Part shown: in pieces, positions 36,487-46,283 of the stretch
Position numbering within the stretch: the first letter of the stretch is position 1
Layout of the letters: the number at the start of each line of letters is the position of its first letter
Notes under the pieces: model-generated
The model's database searches: none
Seen by the model: only the letters and a program-made list of their open reading frames with translations
What the model was told of the DNA's origin: nothing
Program-made: the position numbers and the translations under genes
Assembly: GCA_014529385.2 (NCBI GenBank)
Contig: CM043944.1
Location: forward strand, 179,290,240-179,354,239
Source of the DNA: Adiantum capillus-veneris
Taxonomy: Eukaryota > Streptophyta > Polypodiopsida > Polypodiales > Pteridaceae
Length of the DNA stretch: 64,000 nucleotides
Direction of reading: 5' to 3'

Positions 36487-36521
36487 TTGTCCAGGTATAT
36501 TTCCATGCATCCCATCTAGCT
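34098..36521 (+). repeat. 3' LTR (2.4 kb) of the gypsy element
   Basis: Collinear with 28190-30615 over its whole length, with scattered single-base differences that concentrate at about 34440-34600. It holds the hexanucleotide array (34992-35056), the LINE tail (36145-36267) and a (CT)n tract (36444-36484). Confidence 0.88.
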
Positions 36522-36539
36522 ACCTATTTACCAATGTAT

Positions 36540-36607
36540 GGTCGCCTATATATCTAGTTCTTACATCTCTTCTTGGTGTCAAAATTCTAAGTGCCCCCCC
36601 CCCTCCT

Positions 36608-36652
<45 letters not shown>

Positions 36653-36878
36653 CGCACGCGCGCACGTCCCCTACATGTCTAGCTCTTACATTTGTTCTTG
36701 GTATTAGAATTTTCAAAAATTAATCTACATACGTTTGCTTACTGGCTACCATTGCCATCCTCCCTACAATCAACTCATGAGAATTTCATTACCTATTAAT
36801 TCTATTTTTACCTTCCTTTGCCTTCTCCCCCCCCCCCCCCCCCCCCCCCCTTTCGCTCCCTCTCTCACTCTCACTCAC

Positions 36879-36937
<59 letters not shown>
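36540..36937. repeat. Microsatellite cluster: poly-C, CT, CA
   Basis: C run at 36595-36603, (CT)n 36612-36649, C24 at 36827-36850, (CT)n 36881-36899, (CA)n 36900-36937. A roughly 53-bp block (ATCTAGTTCTTACATCTCTTC) recurs at about 36550 and 36676 around the first CT tract. Confidence 0.9.
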
Positions 36938-36939
<2 letters not shown>

Positions 36940-37960
36940 GCACATATCTCACTTTAATACTTCTTTGCTTTTTCTATGCAATAGCAAGATCACGATAAGA
37001 GGTTGATTGTCCTAGAGAAGTAAAGCAATCAAATTTTATAAAACAAGTTCTTAGTACCATTAATCGTCCCAATGTTCAAAATCAGAAAAGACTTACATCA
37101 AGCAATCGATATTCCACAGGCATGCAAAGCCTATGATTCATGAGAGAGAATAGACATAAAAGTAATTACATAGGAAGCTATGTTCGTATCGAGCCATCGC
37201 ATCAGCCAACAGCTCTGTTACAACAAACGAATACATTGATTGACAAAGGGTGTCCCTCTTGAAACCATACGACACAAAGGAGAACTTACACAAGCTTGGT
37301 GCTGCCACAAAGAAGCGAGCCCTACCACAGCCTGCCCCTTGACCGCCAAGCTAGAACCAAAAAGCCAAAACCGCCAACAAGGGACACAACTTCACTTTTT
37401 CTTCTTTTTTTCTTTTAAACAACCTAACAGTGCCACTCATAGGAACTGTAGCATGCATGCCTTTCGATAAACACATATAAATACCCCATATGTTTAATTA
37501 AACTAGCATTTTCTCACGCATACAGTTTTGGAAAAGAAAGTGTTTCTCATGCACGTAGAAAAGTGTACACATACACACACTATGCACAATCAATAGCAAA
37601 CAGAAAACTCGCTCTTAAACTTGAAGAAATTATGCACAATCGAAATCAGACAAAAAATTAATTCTCAAACTTGAACATTAAATAACATACAACAAACACA
37701 AACAGACGTGTACCACATTATGCACAATCAAAATCAGGTAGAAGAATATTCATTCTCAAACTTGACCATTACATAACATAAAACAAAGGAATTTGAGTGG
37801 AAAGCCTCGCGATGCCCACAGAGTAGCCATTTCTTCAAACCACACACCAAGGGCATTTACCTTGCTCTTACTCGTTCGCCCCTCTCAACAAACGGTGGAC
37901 CAAAAAATGGCCAGAGGCTCGATGGTTGGCATCGACAAGGGACCCACAACTACCTAAGTG
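36940..37960. other. No gene; short degenerate repeats
   Basis: Three imperfect copies of a unit with TATGCACAATC and CTCAAACTTGA at about 37580, 37631 and 37716. No recognisable coding sequence. Confidence 0.5.
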
Positions 37961-38545
37961 ACAATGAAGATTTTTCTATGGAAGGTGCTATGGGGGGCCT
38001 TACCAATAGGAGACAAGATCTTACCTCAAGGTATAGGCTCCGATAGGTGTTGAGATTGCAGGACTGCTAGGGAGGATCTGTCCCACTTATTCCTAGAATG
38101 CCCAAGGGTAAGAGGCCTGTCAGGTAAGGTGTGTAAATGGATTCAAAGGACTTGGAAGATTGGGTTTTCCAAGAATGATATACTCCTTGGAGGGAAAGGG
38201 ATGATAAGCCAACCGATTCTGTTTTGTAAAGTCGTTAGATTTTGCTTCCTTCACCATGTTTGGAAGGCCAAGAATGGTCGAGTGTTCGTACAAGAGCTCT
38301 CAGTTGCCAGCTTTGCAGAGATTATCCGTGATATCAAGGAAACTATCTTTGGGATTGGAAAAAGAAATTCTTCAAACAAGTGGAATTGGGTAACTCTTAC
38401 TGCCAGCAATGTGATGTTTGCAGGGATGGAGCGCCCTTTTGAATGTAAGTGGCCATGGCTCGTATTGAGCATGGTGTTGATGTAATGGTTTTCTCTTTAA
38501 TATAACCCCTTTCACATATTGTGAGATTTACAAAAAAAAAAAAAA
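37960..38545 (+). pseudogene. LINE 3' fragment A (zf-RVT domain, poly-A)
   Basis: From about 37968 the frame reads KIFLWKVLWGALPIGDKILP, then RC-x2-C (a TGA lies within it), then EDLSHLFLECP. This is the zinc-binding region at the end of plant LINE reverse transcriptases. A frame at 38129-38485 continues with CKWIQRTWKIGFSKND. The copy ends with an A run at 38531-38545. It is truncated upstream of the RT core, as usual for LINE insertions. Confidence 0.8.
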
Positions 38546-38554
38546 ACTAAAACA

Positions 38555-38925
38555 AAGGAAGTATGCCAGAGGGTCCAAGGCCTGGCAGGTAAGGTGTGCA
38601 AAATGATCCAAAGGACTTGGAAGATTGGGTTTACCAAGAATGATTTCCTCCTTGGAGGGAAAGGGATGAAAAACCAACCGATTTTGATATGTACTCAGGT
38701 AGTTCAATTCTGCTTCTTCCACCATGTTTGGAAGGCTAGGAATGGCCAATTAATCGCCTAAGATCAACAACTACGCAGAGATTATCCAAGATAGTAGAAG
38801 GGAAACTATTTTTGGGATTGAAAAAAGCAAGACTTCTGATGAGTGGAATTGGGTGGGGTTGGGGTTTCTTCTAATTATCAGTTTCCAGTGGAATGTATAT
38901 ATGTGGCCATGGCTCAATGTAATGT
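38555..38925 (+). pseudogene. LINE 3' fragment B (same family)
   Basis: Repeats the sequence of 38095-38480 (CAGGTAAGGTGTG, GGACTTGGAAGATTGGGTTT, GGCCATGGCTC) with substitutions and a deletion. It lies directly after the poly-A of fragment A and ends against the poly-T of the opposite-strand fragment C. Confidence 0.75.
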
Positions 38926-39720
38926 TTTTTTTTTTTTTGCAAAACTCACAATGATGATTAGATTATATTAATATAGCCAACAAATTACAAGTTCTTGCCA
39001 TGCTCATGACGAGCCATGACATCTTCAAGGGATCCTAGATACATCAGCTGACAAGGGAGCCACCCCATGATAATGAATGAGCCCATATCTTTACCGATGT
39101 AAGTCATTCATTGCACTGCTCATGGTTCTATTCCATTCATCTGAGTTCATATTTCTCCCAATGATTGCCCCCCTACTTTCTTAATGAATAATCTCAGTGA
39201 ACTTAGCTGTTTTCGAAGATTCGACAGTTCCTTGCCTTGCAAACATGTTTGAAGTAAAAAAAACCCACAATTTTCCTTGCAATGAGCATTTCTTTGCTCT
39301 TGAATGCCGTTCCTCCCCGGAATAGATCATTCTTGAAGAATCCTATTTTCCATGTCTTTTGGATCCATTTGCAAATATTTCCTGCTAGACCGCAGATTGT
39401 CGGGCACTCCCTGACAAGGTGAGAGAGGTCTTCACTAGCTATTCTACATTGCAAACATATATCAGGACCGATTCCCTGAGTGAGGATCTTCACCCCAGTT
39501 GGCATGGCTCCCTATAAAACCTTCCATAAGAAGGCCTTCATCTCATGTGCCCATTGTGGATGCCACATATTCTTCATAGTTTTCTCCCATCTTGCTTCCA
39601 GTCAATGCTTTCCCCACTGCTTATCAAGTGGGGAGAACCAATCCTTCGAGGCTATAAGGCTGAGGTGTAAGACATAGGGGATTGGAGCATGCTCATCACC
39701 ACCCAACCATGCTCTATATA
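38926..39720 (-). pseudogene. LINE 3' fragment C, opposite strand
   Basis: On the minus strand, GVKILTQGIGPDICLQCRIASEDLSHLV is the zf-RVT motif, then CKWIQKTWKIGFFKND, then the 3' tail and poly-A (poly-T at 38926-38940 on the plus strand). Same family as A and B. Fragments B and C meet tail to tail. Confidence 0.82.
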
Positions 39721-39812
39721 GGTCCTTGGCCTGCTAAACATAGGGACCCTCTTGATTGCATGTCCATCCTGACCCTTGGCCCTGCCTGGTCCTACCCTTG
39801 GCATGATACTTA

Positions 39813-40035
39813 GTACCACACACTATTAGACTGCTCAGCATTTGGCCACATCCGAACTTGATGCTCTCACATTTTTAGCCATGACTTAGACCTACACGGT
39901 TCCTCTCCCAGCTAGAGTGTGGACTTTCCATTGTGACTCTCATCATCATAATTTTGGAGCATCAAGAATCACTTGTAATTCGCACACATACTACATCACA
40001 TGTAACTTTAGTCCCAGAGGACATATTTGACCTCG
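39813..40035 (+). repeat. 3' end of a second LINE family
   Basis: Matches 51195-51425 along its length: AGTACCACACACTA at the start and ACATCACATGTAACTTT and CATATTTGACCT at the end. At the other site it is the 3' untranslated end of an RT-bearing LINE with an (ATCT)n tail; here the tail is AATA-like (40037-40055). The first codons read EYHTLLDCSAFGHI. It is a strongly 5'-truncated copy. Confidence 0.75.
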
Positions 40036-40059
40036 GATGAATATAATAATAAAAAAGAG

Positions 40060-40132
40060 ATATCTATATATATATATATCTCATTTTATCTCTCTCTTTT
40101 TTGCTCATTTCATATGTTTGGATACATAAATA

Positions 40133-40181
<49 letters not shown>

Positions 40182-40236
40182 CTCATTTCATATGTTTGGA
40201 TACATAAATAAATATATATCTCTCTCTTCAAGAAAA

Positions 40237-40282
<46 letters not shown>
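40060..40282. repeat. (CT)n tracts with a duplicated 30-bp block
   Basis: (CT)n at 40136-40179 and 40240-40282. The block GCTCATTTCATATGTTTGG (to ACATAAATA) occurs at about 40103 and 40180, so block plus microsatellite was tandemly duplicated. Confidence 0.9.
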
Positions 40283-40284
<2 letters not shown>

Positions 40285-40517
40285 AAGTGCCAAGTGAGTT
40301 TATGCTTGCGGTTTCTTGAATCTATGAGAAGGTGCATTAGGAAAAATATGAACCCTCTAGGGGCCCTTTGGGATTAAGGTTAATTAGAGGTCAGCCAATA
40401 GGAAGAGGGTGGTGGACACACTCTATACCCTCAAAAAAGTAGGGGGACAATGTAGCCTTACACCTCTTAATTGTCTCTTACCTAGTGAGAAGGTAAGGGA
40501 GGTGGCTAGGGGAAAGA

Positions 40518-40537
40518 GGGGGGGGGGGGGGGGGGGG
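40518..40537. repeat. Poly-G tract (20 G)
   Basis: Run of 20 guanines near the left end of the candidate element. Confidence 0.95.
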
Positions 40538-41009
40538 ACCACTTTGACCTCTTTTCCCCCACTTTTTGGCCCGGATTTAAAAATACACAAAAAATTTTAA
40601 ATTTTTAAAAAATTTTAAATTTCAAGTTTTCACTCCTTAAAAGGTCCCCAAACCTATTTCATGGTCAAAAAAGTATTTTTGACCTTCAAAAGTTAAAAAC
40701 GTGCACTAAAAAATTCCAAAAAATTGTTTTTTTTTAAAAACAAATCAAAACATCATTTTCACCCTCCAAAGTCTTTCCAAACCTATTCTATAGCTAAAAA
40801 GTGTTTTTCTCTCTCTACAAACCTTTTTCCAAGCTCTCCATTGCTACAACAACCACATGCACCCCCTATAGTCCATCATTATCTCTCTGCTAGCTTTCTC
40901 CCACCTCCATTGTAGCACCAAGCAAGCTCCTCCTCCATCTCTTCCCCTTACCCACCACATAGTTTCACACCAAGCTAGCTCCTCTCCCTTCTCTCATCTC
41001 CATTACAAC

Positions 41010-41183
41010 ATGAAACAAGATTCTACTCCTTCTACTTTCATTCACTCACACTACATGGAAACCTCTACTCCCGAAGGTGGCAAAAGTATGAGCTCACATG
41101 AGTTGCATACCACAACAATAGGAGGTGTGAATATCGCGTGGGCATTGCAAGGGTTCATCTCCAACATAAAGATAGAATGGTAA
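41010..41183 (+). CDS. Hypothetical small ORF (57 aa)
   Basis: An ATG follows about 150 bp of CT-rich leader. The frame includes SMSSHELHTTTIGGVNIAWA and ends IEW-stop. The stop overlaps GGTAATA, a possible splice donor, so it could be a first exon. No family recognised. It points inward from the left end of the candidate inverted-repeat element, which is the main reason to list it. Confidence 0.25.
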   Translation: MKQDSTPSTFIHSHYMETSTPEGGKSMSSHELHTTTIGGVNIAWALQGFISNIKIEW

Positions 41184-42540
41184 TAAAACTACCCTTGTAG
41201 CTTATATTCAGAGCTTAACATCATCTCCATCTTTAAGTTTATCATGCTAGAGAGAATTAACCTCTTTATGGATTTCATTGTTTAGGCTTCACACCTCATA
41301 ACACTGGGTGGTGCTATTTTGTTGATGACTTTGGTGCGCCATCTATAGTTGTGTAGCATGTGATTTGAGTCTCACAATGTAAGTAAGTTGTGTTATCTAT
41401 GGAGAGTCGTCAAAGATTTTTCTTGTAATTTATTCTTCGTATAATTGTCATTAGATAATTGGAATGATATCATTTTGTACTTTATAACTTTGTGCTCACA
41501 TAATCTTTTGTTTACTTACAGATTCAACTTGTTTTAAGAGGACATGAGCAAGAAACCATGTGCAGAGATGGAAATCACTCTATTTTTGTACCTTGAGGAA
41601 CCTTTCACTACCATGTTAAAAGATTTTGATAAGAATAGTAGGTGTTTTTTAGAATCTTGAACCAATAGGGACTCTCTAGGAGCTCTCATAGAAGCCATCC
41701 ATATAGTACTACTATCTTCCCTAGTGTCATAGACACACAAATACTCAAGTGTATATGAATCTCTAGATGAGGAAGACAAATACTTGTAAGATAAGCCTAA
41801 CAGCAACAACATTGTCTCCATTTGTAATTATTTTTCATGAGGCTGGATTCCTCTATAAATGCAATATAAATATGTTTTTTTGTTAAATGGTGTCGCATTG
41901 AGTGAGAGTATTTAATTTAGATTACTGAAGTTTCATATAGATCTGAGAAATATTGTTTACTTTTATGGATATTTTGATTTTCCTGTACGATGATTCAAGT
42001 CGCAAGTCTTAATCACTCCACCTTGAAGAAATTCAAGCAATATTTTGATTTCAGTTTAATCATTAATGGTTATTCTTATTAAAGTGGATCATAAACTTTG
42101 TCACGATGTCCTCATTTGGGGATGTTGAATATATATCATTAGCAATGTGTTTCACAAGAACACTAGGTGGACACAAGGAAGTAAAAATTGGCTCCTTGTT
42201 TGGTCGATTTCTAGTGTTTAATGTTTAGTGCACAGGATTTGTGAGGCCGTTGACATGGGGAGTTCACTAAAGTATATGTAACATAGCACATGTGTTCAAC
42301 AGAAGGGATTTTATATTCTTGTAAAGTTGCAGAAACATGTGTAGATAAGGCCTATAAGGGGTACTTTTAATCCATTCTAGTGAACGCACGTGATATAGGT
42401 AAATTTTACATAGTGAATGCTCCGGACCTTTGAACACAAAGAAAGGGGGGGGAGCTCTAATTACATCTGAGTGAAAAGAAGTGGAATTTGTACTGTCATG
42501 TTGCATAAAGATTTTCTTTCACTTAATCTAAAAAAAAATT
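41184..42540. other. No gene recognised
   Basis: AT-rich. A 95-residue minus-strand frame at 41534-41821 has no recognisable motif and could be chance or an exon. Confidence 0.4.
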
Positions 42541-42546
42541 GGTATC

Positions 42547-43365
42547 CTGGGGTGCAAACAAGGCCATATAATGCAAAAAAAGGGGTGGCCACAAGCGCGC
42601 GTAGTGAGCCATCCAAAACTGCTGGATGGGCCATATGTGGGCCCTTGTGGCCACCCTTTTTTTGCATAATTAGGCTATTGCTGCACTCCAGAACCCTGGA
42701 AAAGATGAGATGAACCTAAAATTGAACTTTTCAAGCACATTATGCCTTCCTTCAACTCAACTTACTAGTTCCCTGCACCAAAAGGGCAAATCACATTGGA
42801 CAGTATAAAAATCTAGTCTCATGCTGCATAAACATCTGGTTTCATCAAATATTAACATTCTTGCTATTATAAGGGGCAGACAAGGCCATATAGTGCAAAA
42901 AAAAGGGTGGCCACAAGAGCGCGTAGGTGAGCCATCCAAAACTGTTGGATGGGCCATCTGCGCGCCCTTGTGGCCACCCTTTTTTTTGCATAATTAGGCT
43001 ATTGTTGCACTCCAGGACCTTGGAAAAGGTGAGATGAATGTAAAATTTAACTTTTCAAGCACATTATGCCTTCCTTCAACTCAACTTACTAGTTCCCTGC
43101 ACCAAAAGGCCAAATCACATTGGACAATATAAAAATCTAGTCTCATGCTACATAAACATCTGGTTTCATCAACTATTAACATTTTTGCTATCCTAAGGGG
43201 CAAACAAAGCTAGAAAATGCAAAAAAAAATGGGTGGCCACAAGGGCGAGCAGATGAGCCATCCAAAACTACTGGATGGGCCATCTGCGCGCCCTTGTGGC
43301 CACCCTTTTTTTTGCATTTTCTAGCTTTGTTTGCCCCTCAGGATGGCAAAAAGGTTAATATTTGA
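42547..43365. repeat. Array of three large hairpins (tandem about 320-bp unit)
   Basis: Three near-palindromes with cores at 42573-42665, 42895-42989 and 43197-43337. Each has the left arm GCAAAAAAA...GGTGGCCACAAG...GCCATCCA, a 7-nt loop (AAACTGC, AAACTGT, AAACTAC), and the matching right arm TGGATGGGCCA...CTTGTGGCCACC...TTTTTTTGC. The third extends outward with GGGGCAAACAAAGCTAG and its complement, and further to about 43170-43365, giving arms of roughly 95 nt. Between hairpins 1-2 and 2-3 a roughly 230-bp spacer (starting CTCCAG, containing CACATTATGCCTTCCTTCAA) is repeated. No protein is encoded. It could be a MITE array, a cruciform-forming repeat, or a source of hairpin RNA. Confidence 0.93.
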
Positions 43366-44991
43366 TTTAAATTTAACTCTTCATGGCCAAAACCACTTAA
43401 CTTAAAACACATGGATAAACCGAAAAGCCAAATACTATGGAGACAGTAGACACAACTCTTAATCATTTTGTCATTGCAAAGTCATCTGAAATGATGTGAG
43501 CCTCTACAACTTCCTGAATAGCCTCCAACGCTATTGCTTGCATTTTATACTGATTTCCATAGCTTTGAAGTACCTCCTTCACCGTGTGAGCATATTTTTG
43601 ATGCATGGCCATGATTCAAATGTTACGTTTTTTTTTAAAAAAAAATTTAAAATTTTTTAAGTGTTGAACTTTTCGGTTGTTTTCAACAGCTTCTAGATTT
43701 CAATCGGCTCCGAATCTGTCTGGGCTTGTCTCACATGAATTTGTTCATCTCATCGCATTCTTCGACCATAATGTGATGAGAAAAAATCATATCTTGCTCG
43801 CATTCTCCAGAAATCAACGTGCAAGTTGACAATTTATTTAAAAATGATGTAAAACATGCATTTTTAATTTTTTTCTTAATCTACGGGCTCCAACGAGCAT
43901 TAAAACCATGGAATCTGAAAATACTCAAATAACCATTGTTTTTTATTGTGTTAATGACTGTATTTCCTACATACAAAACTTTCCCAAAATCTCGCCCTAA
44001 CACCTTCAAAAGTGGCTTCCAAGGAGTGTACTCGGTCAAAATTTGAAACTGAAGAAAAACAATCAGAATGAACTCCTAGATTGTGTATAAAATTTAGAAT
44101 AACCAAAATTTCCTTCAAAAAAAAGTTATGCTAAAAATTTGAAAATAGCCCCCCATTGGACTCCCCACAACGATAGAAGTCACAGGGTTCAAGGAGAGGT
44201 ATGGTGTCACAAGTGCATGGTGGGAATCTCATCGAGGTTTATTCCGTCAAGATCTCTTGTACTTTATCATGTCTTCTCATGTACAATCTTACCAAAAAAA
44301 AATGACACTTTAAATGACTACAAATCTTATTTAACTTATCAAACAATCTAAAATATGGTAGACCAAGAGTGCTCTTACACATCAACAAACAAAAAAGTCC
44401 AAACTTCTTCTCATTAACTTTGATTAACATACATTCGTGAACAACTTCCAAGGGGTAGTGCAGTCATAGTTCTTACATCCATTCCATGACATGGTATGCT
44501 CATGGGGTGACCTATCATATAAAAATATCTCTGGTGGGGGTGCCCTCATGTTAGGAAAGGGTGTGCTGCTGATGAAAAGTTGTTGTATTGTCCTACTAGG
44601 GATCTCTCCATGTTAGCATAGTGATTTTTGGTGTAGTGGGAGCCACATTGCTTGAGGAGAGCTTTGTGCCACCGTAAAAGCTTCATGTTATGCTAGTTCC
44701 TTGAGCCATTCTTGCATTAGGATGAGATTACCCACCTCTAATAAGGATAGATTTGAAGCACCTACCTGCAAGATGTAACAAAGAAGGCTGTTTTAGAGAA
44801 AAAGTGGTGACACTTGACCTCTCTAACCTGCACCCACTGTTTCTTGTAATGCCACTGTTTTGAGCTGAAGAGCTAGCTTGACATTCGTGCATCCACGAAT
44901 GCAAAGAAGCACCTGCACCCATACACAACCAATTGCAATAGCCTAACAAGCCTACTTATCCCCTCCCAAGATATTGAAGAACCATACACAT
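43366..44991. other. No gene recognised
   Basis: AT-rich sequence with short unrelated frames. A GCAG/GTAGGTGC boundary at about 44765 on the minus strand could be a splice site of the unknown minus-strand gene starting at 45147; this is not certain. Confidence 0.35.
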
Positions 44992-45147
44992 TCATCTCAC
45001 CGACAGTATGACGATCTTGGGATGACCTCTACTCACCCTCACGTGCGGCCTTCGGTGCAAACACCGCGGACAAGCAATATGTACACTTTTGTTGTGCGGA
45101 GTACATGGTGGTGGAGGGATACGATTTGTGATGTCCGTGAGCACCAT
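44992..45147 (-). CDS. Hypothetical small ORF (51 aa)
   Basis: It starts ATG GTG CTC ACG GAC after a long CT-rich leader (the complement of the purine tract). The product is basic, with CTPHNKSVHIACPRCLHRRPH, a Cys/His-rich stretch without a family I know. It ends at TGA overlapping GGTGAGA, a possible donor site. It points inward from the right end of the candidate inverted-repeat element, mirroring 41010-41183. Confidence 0.25.
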   Translation of the reverse strand: MVLTDITNRIPPPPCTPHNKSVHIACPRCLHRRPHVRVSRGHPKIVILSVR

Positions 45148-45174
45148 GGCAGTTGTTGCGTGAGGAAGCAAAGA

Positions 45175-45412
45175 ATGAAAAGAAAGAGGGGGGAAGGAGA
45201 GGGAGGAACATGGGAGGAGAGAAGGGGGCAGAGGGGGAGAGGGAGAGAGAGGGGAGGAGGAGGAGAGAAGGGGGTAGGGAGGGAGAGGAGAGGAACATGG
45301 GAGGAGAGAAGGGGACAGAGGGGGGAGAGGGAGAGAGAGGGGAGGAAGAGGAGAGAAGGGGGTAGGGAGGGAGAGGAGAGGGAGAGAGGAGGAAGGAGGA
45401 GGAGAGAACAAA
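45175..45412 (+). repeat. Purine-only minisatellite (GGGAGAG-type), 87-bp period
   Basis: Almost pure purine for about 240 bp, with many GGG runs. A unit starting AACATGGGAGGAGAGAAGGG is duplicated at 45207 and 45294. G-quadruplex and triplex potential is high. The arginine/glycine-rich frames here are artefacts of the repeat. Confidence 0.9.
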
Positions 45413-45661
45413 GGTTTTTTTTTTGGGGGGGATTTTTTTTTGAAAAAGTGGACTTTTAGTGTTTGTAGGTTTTAAAAAATGTCAAAAATTGATTTTTTGA
45501 TGTGTATATATGTTGGGAGGGAATTTTAAGTCAAAAATAAGTAAAAATAACTTTTTTGAAAAAAAGTCAAATTTTGGCTCTTAGTGACCCACGTTTTTGC
45601 TGATGTGGCCACACCCCTTTACTCCCTTCACTTTCCAAAAGCTAGAGAGAGAAAGTGACCT

Positions 45662-45694
45662 CCTAGGTCCACATCCTACATGTGTCTAAAAAAA
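45662..45694. repeat. 33-bp flank duplication, left of the copia
   Basis: From CCTAGGTCCACATCC to the A run, immediately before the 5' LTR. It recurs at 49806-49838 immediately after the truncated 3' LTR, with one difference (T/C). Confidence 0.92.
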
Positions 45695-45921
45695 TGTTAC
45701 CATATACATGTGGTAGTGATGTGTGTGAACACACTAGGACCGCCGGGGCATTTTTTCCCTCTTTAGGAGATTTTTTCCCCCGTGCATTGTATATACGCCC
45801 ATCACTCTAGGGCTATCTATCTTTCCATTGCACACTAAGTAACACACTCTCTATTGTGTGCCTTGAGCTTCCTTCGTCTTCTCCAAGCTGTGTGTGTTTC
45901 TCTGCAACGCTAATTCCAACA
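45695..45921 (+). repeat. Copia 5' LTR (227 bp)
   Basis: TGTTACCATATACATG to TTCCAACA (TG...CA). It contains TTGTATATACGCC (TATA-like, about 45788). It matches 49597-49805 with a few differences. Confidence 0.93.
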
Positions 45922-45923
45922 AT

Positions 45924-45938
45924 TGGTATCAGAGCAGG
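45924..45938 (+). promoter_or_regulatory. Copia primer-binding site
   Basis: TGGTATCAGAGCAGG two bases after the LTR end; complementary to the 3' end of plant initiator tRNA-Met. Confidence 0.95.
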
Positions 45939-46283
45939 TCACGTCCTCCCGGCCTTAGTCGCCAACTGCTCCAGCACACGCCTGCTCACTTTCTCTGATT
46001 TCAGTGAGCTTTGGCGAGCGTTCGTAGGTTGACAAATATTTTGGGTCAGCTCGAAGAGCTTGGTCTGCTCAGAATTTTGATTTGGGCTCATTTCGGCCTC
46101 CGTTTCCACTACGGGCAGTACTGCACAGGCTATTTCGTCATTTTGTGCAGATTTTCTGTCAGTGCCGTTTTTTGCATAACAGGTGCCTTATAGTCTTCTA
46201 CGGTTTGTGCTATATAGAACAAGTTGTTCCCGCTCCATTTCTCCTATTTTCGGACAGTTTTCACATCAGGTGCAGCATTTACC

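Larger units (their letters stand above)
28190..36521 (+). mobile_element. Ty3/gypsy element with 2.4-kb LTRs and a dead interior
   Basis: Two long direct repeats (28190-30615 and 34098-36521) flank gag remnant, protease, RT, RNase H and integrase in Ty3/gypsy order on the plus strand. A polypurine tract AAGGGGAGAATG precedes the second LTR. No chromodomain follows the integrase. The LTRs differ by only a few tens of scattered changes by eye, so insertion was fairly recent. Yet the interior has lost most of gag and carries stops, frameshifts and a mutated RT active site. I could not find a canonical CA end, a PBS or a target duplication; the LTR right border is the end of similarity and is approximate. 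Confidence 0.88.

Noticed and set aside
40300-40345. Target duplication for the candidate inverted-repeat element
   Set aside because: The bases outside 40335 and 49969 (AAGGTG and GATTTG) do not match at any length from 3 to 11 bp, so the element remains unproven.
42471-42713. Plus-strand ORF over the first hairpin
   Set aside because: The palindromic sequence gives similar frames on both strands; no domain is present.
45153-45459. Gly/Arg/Glu-rich protein frame
   Set aside because: Product of the purine minisatellite; composition follows the repeat.
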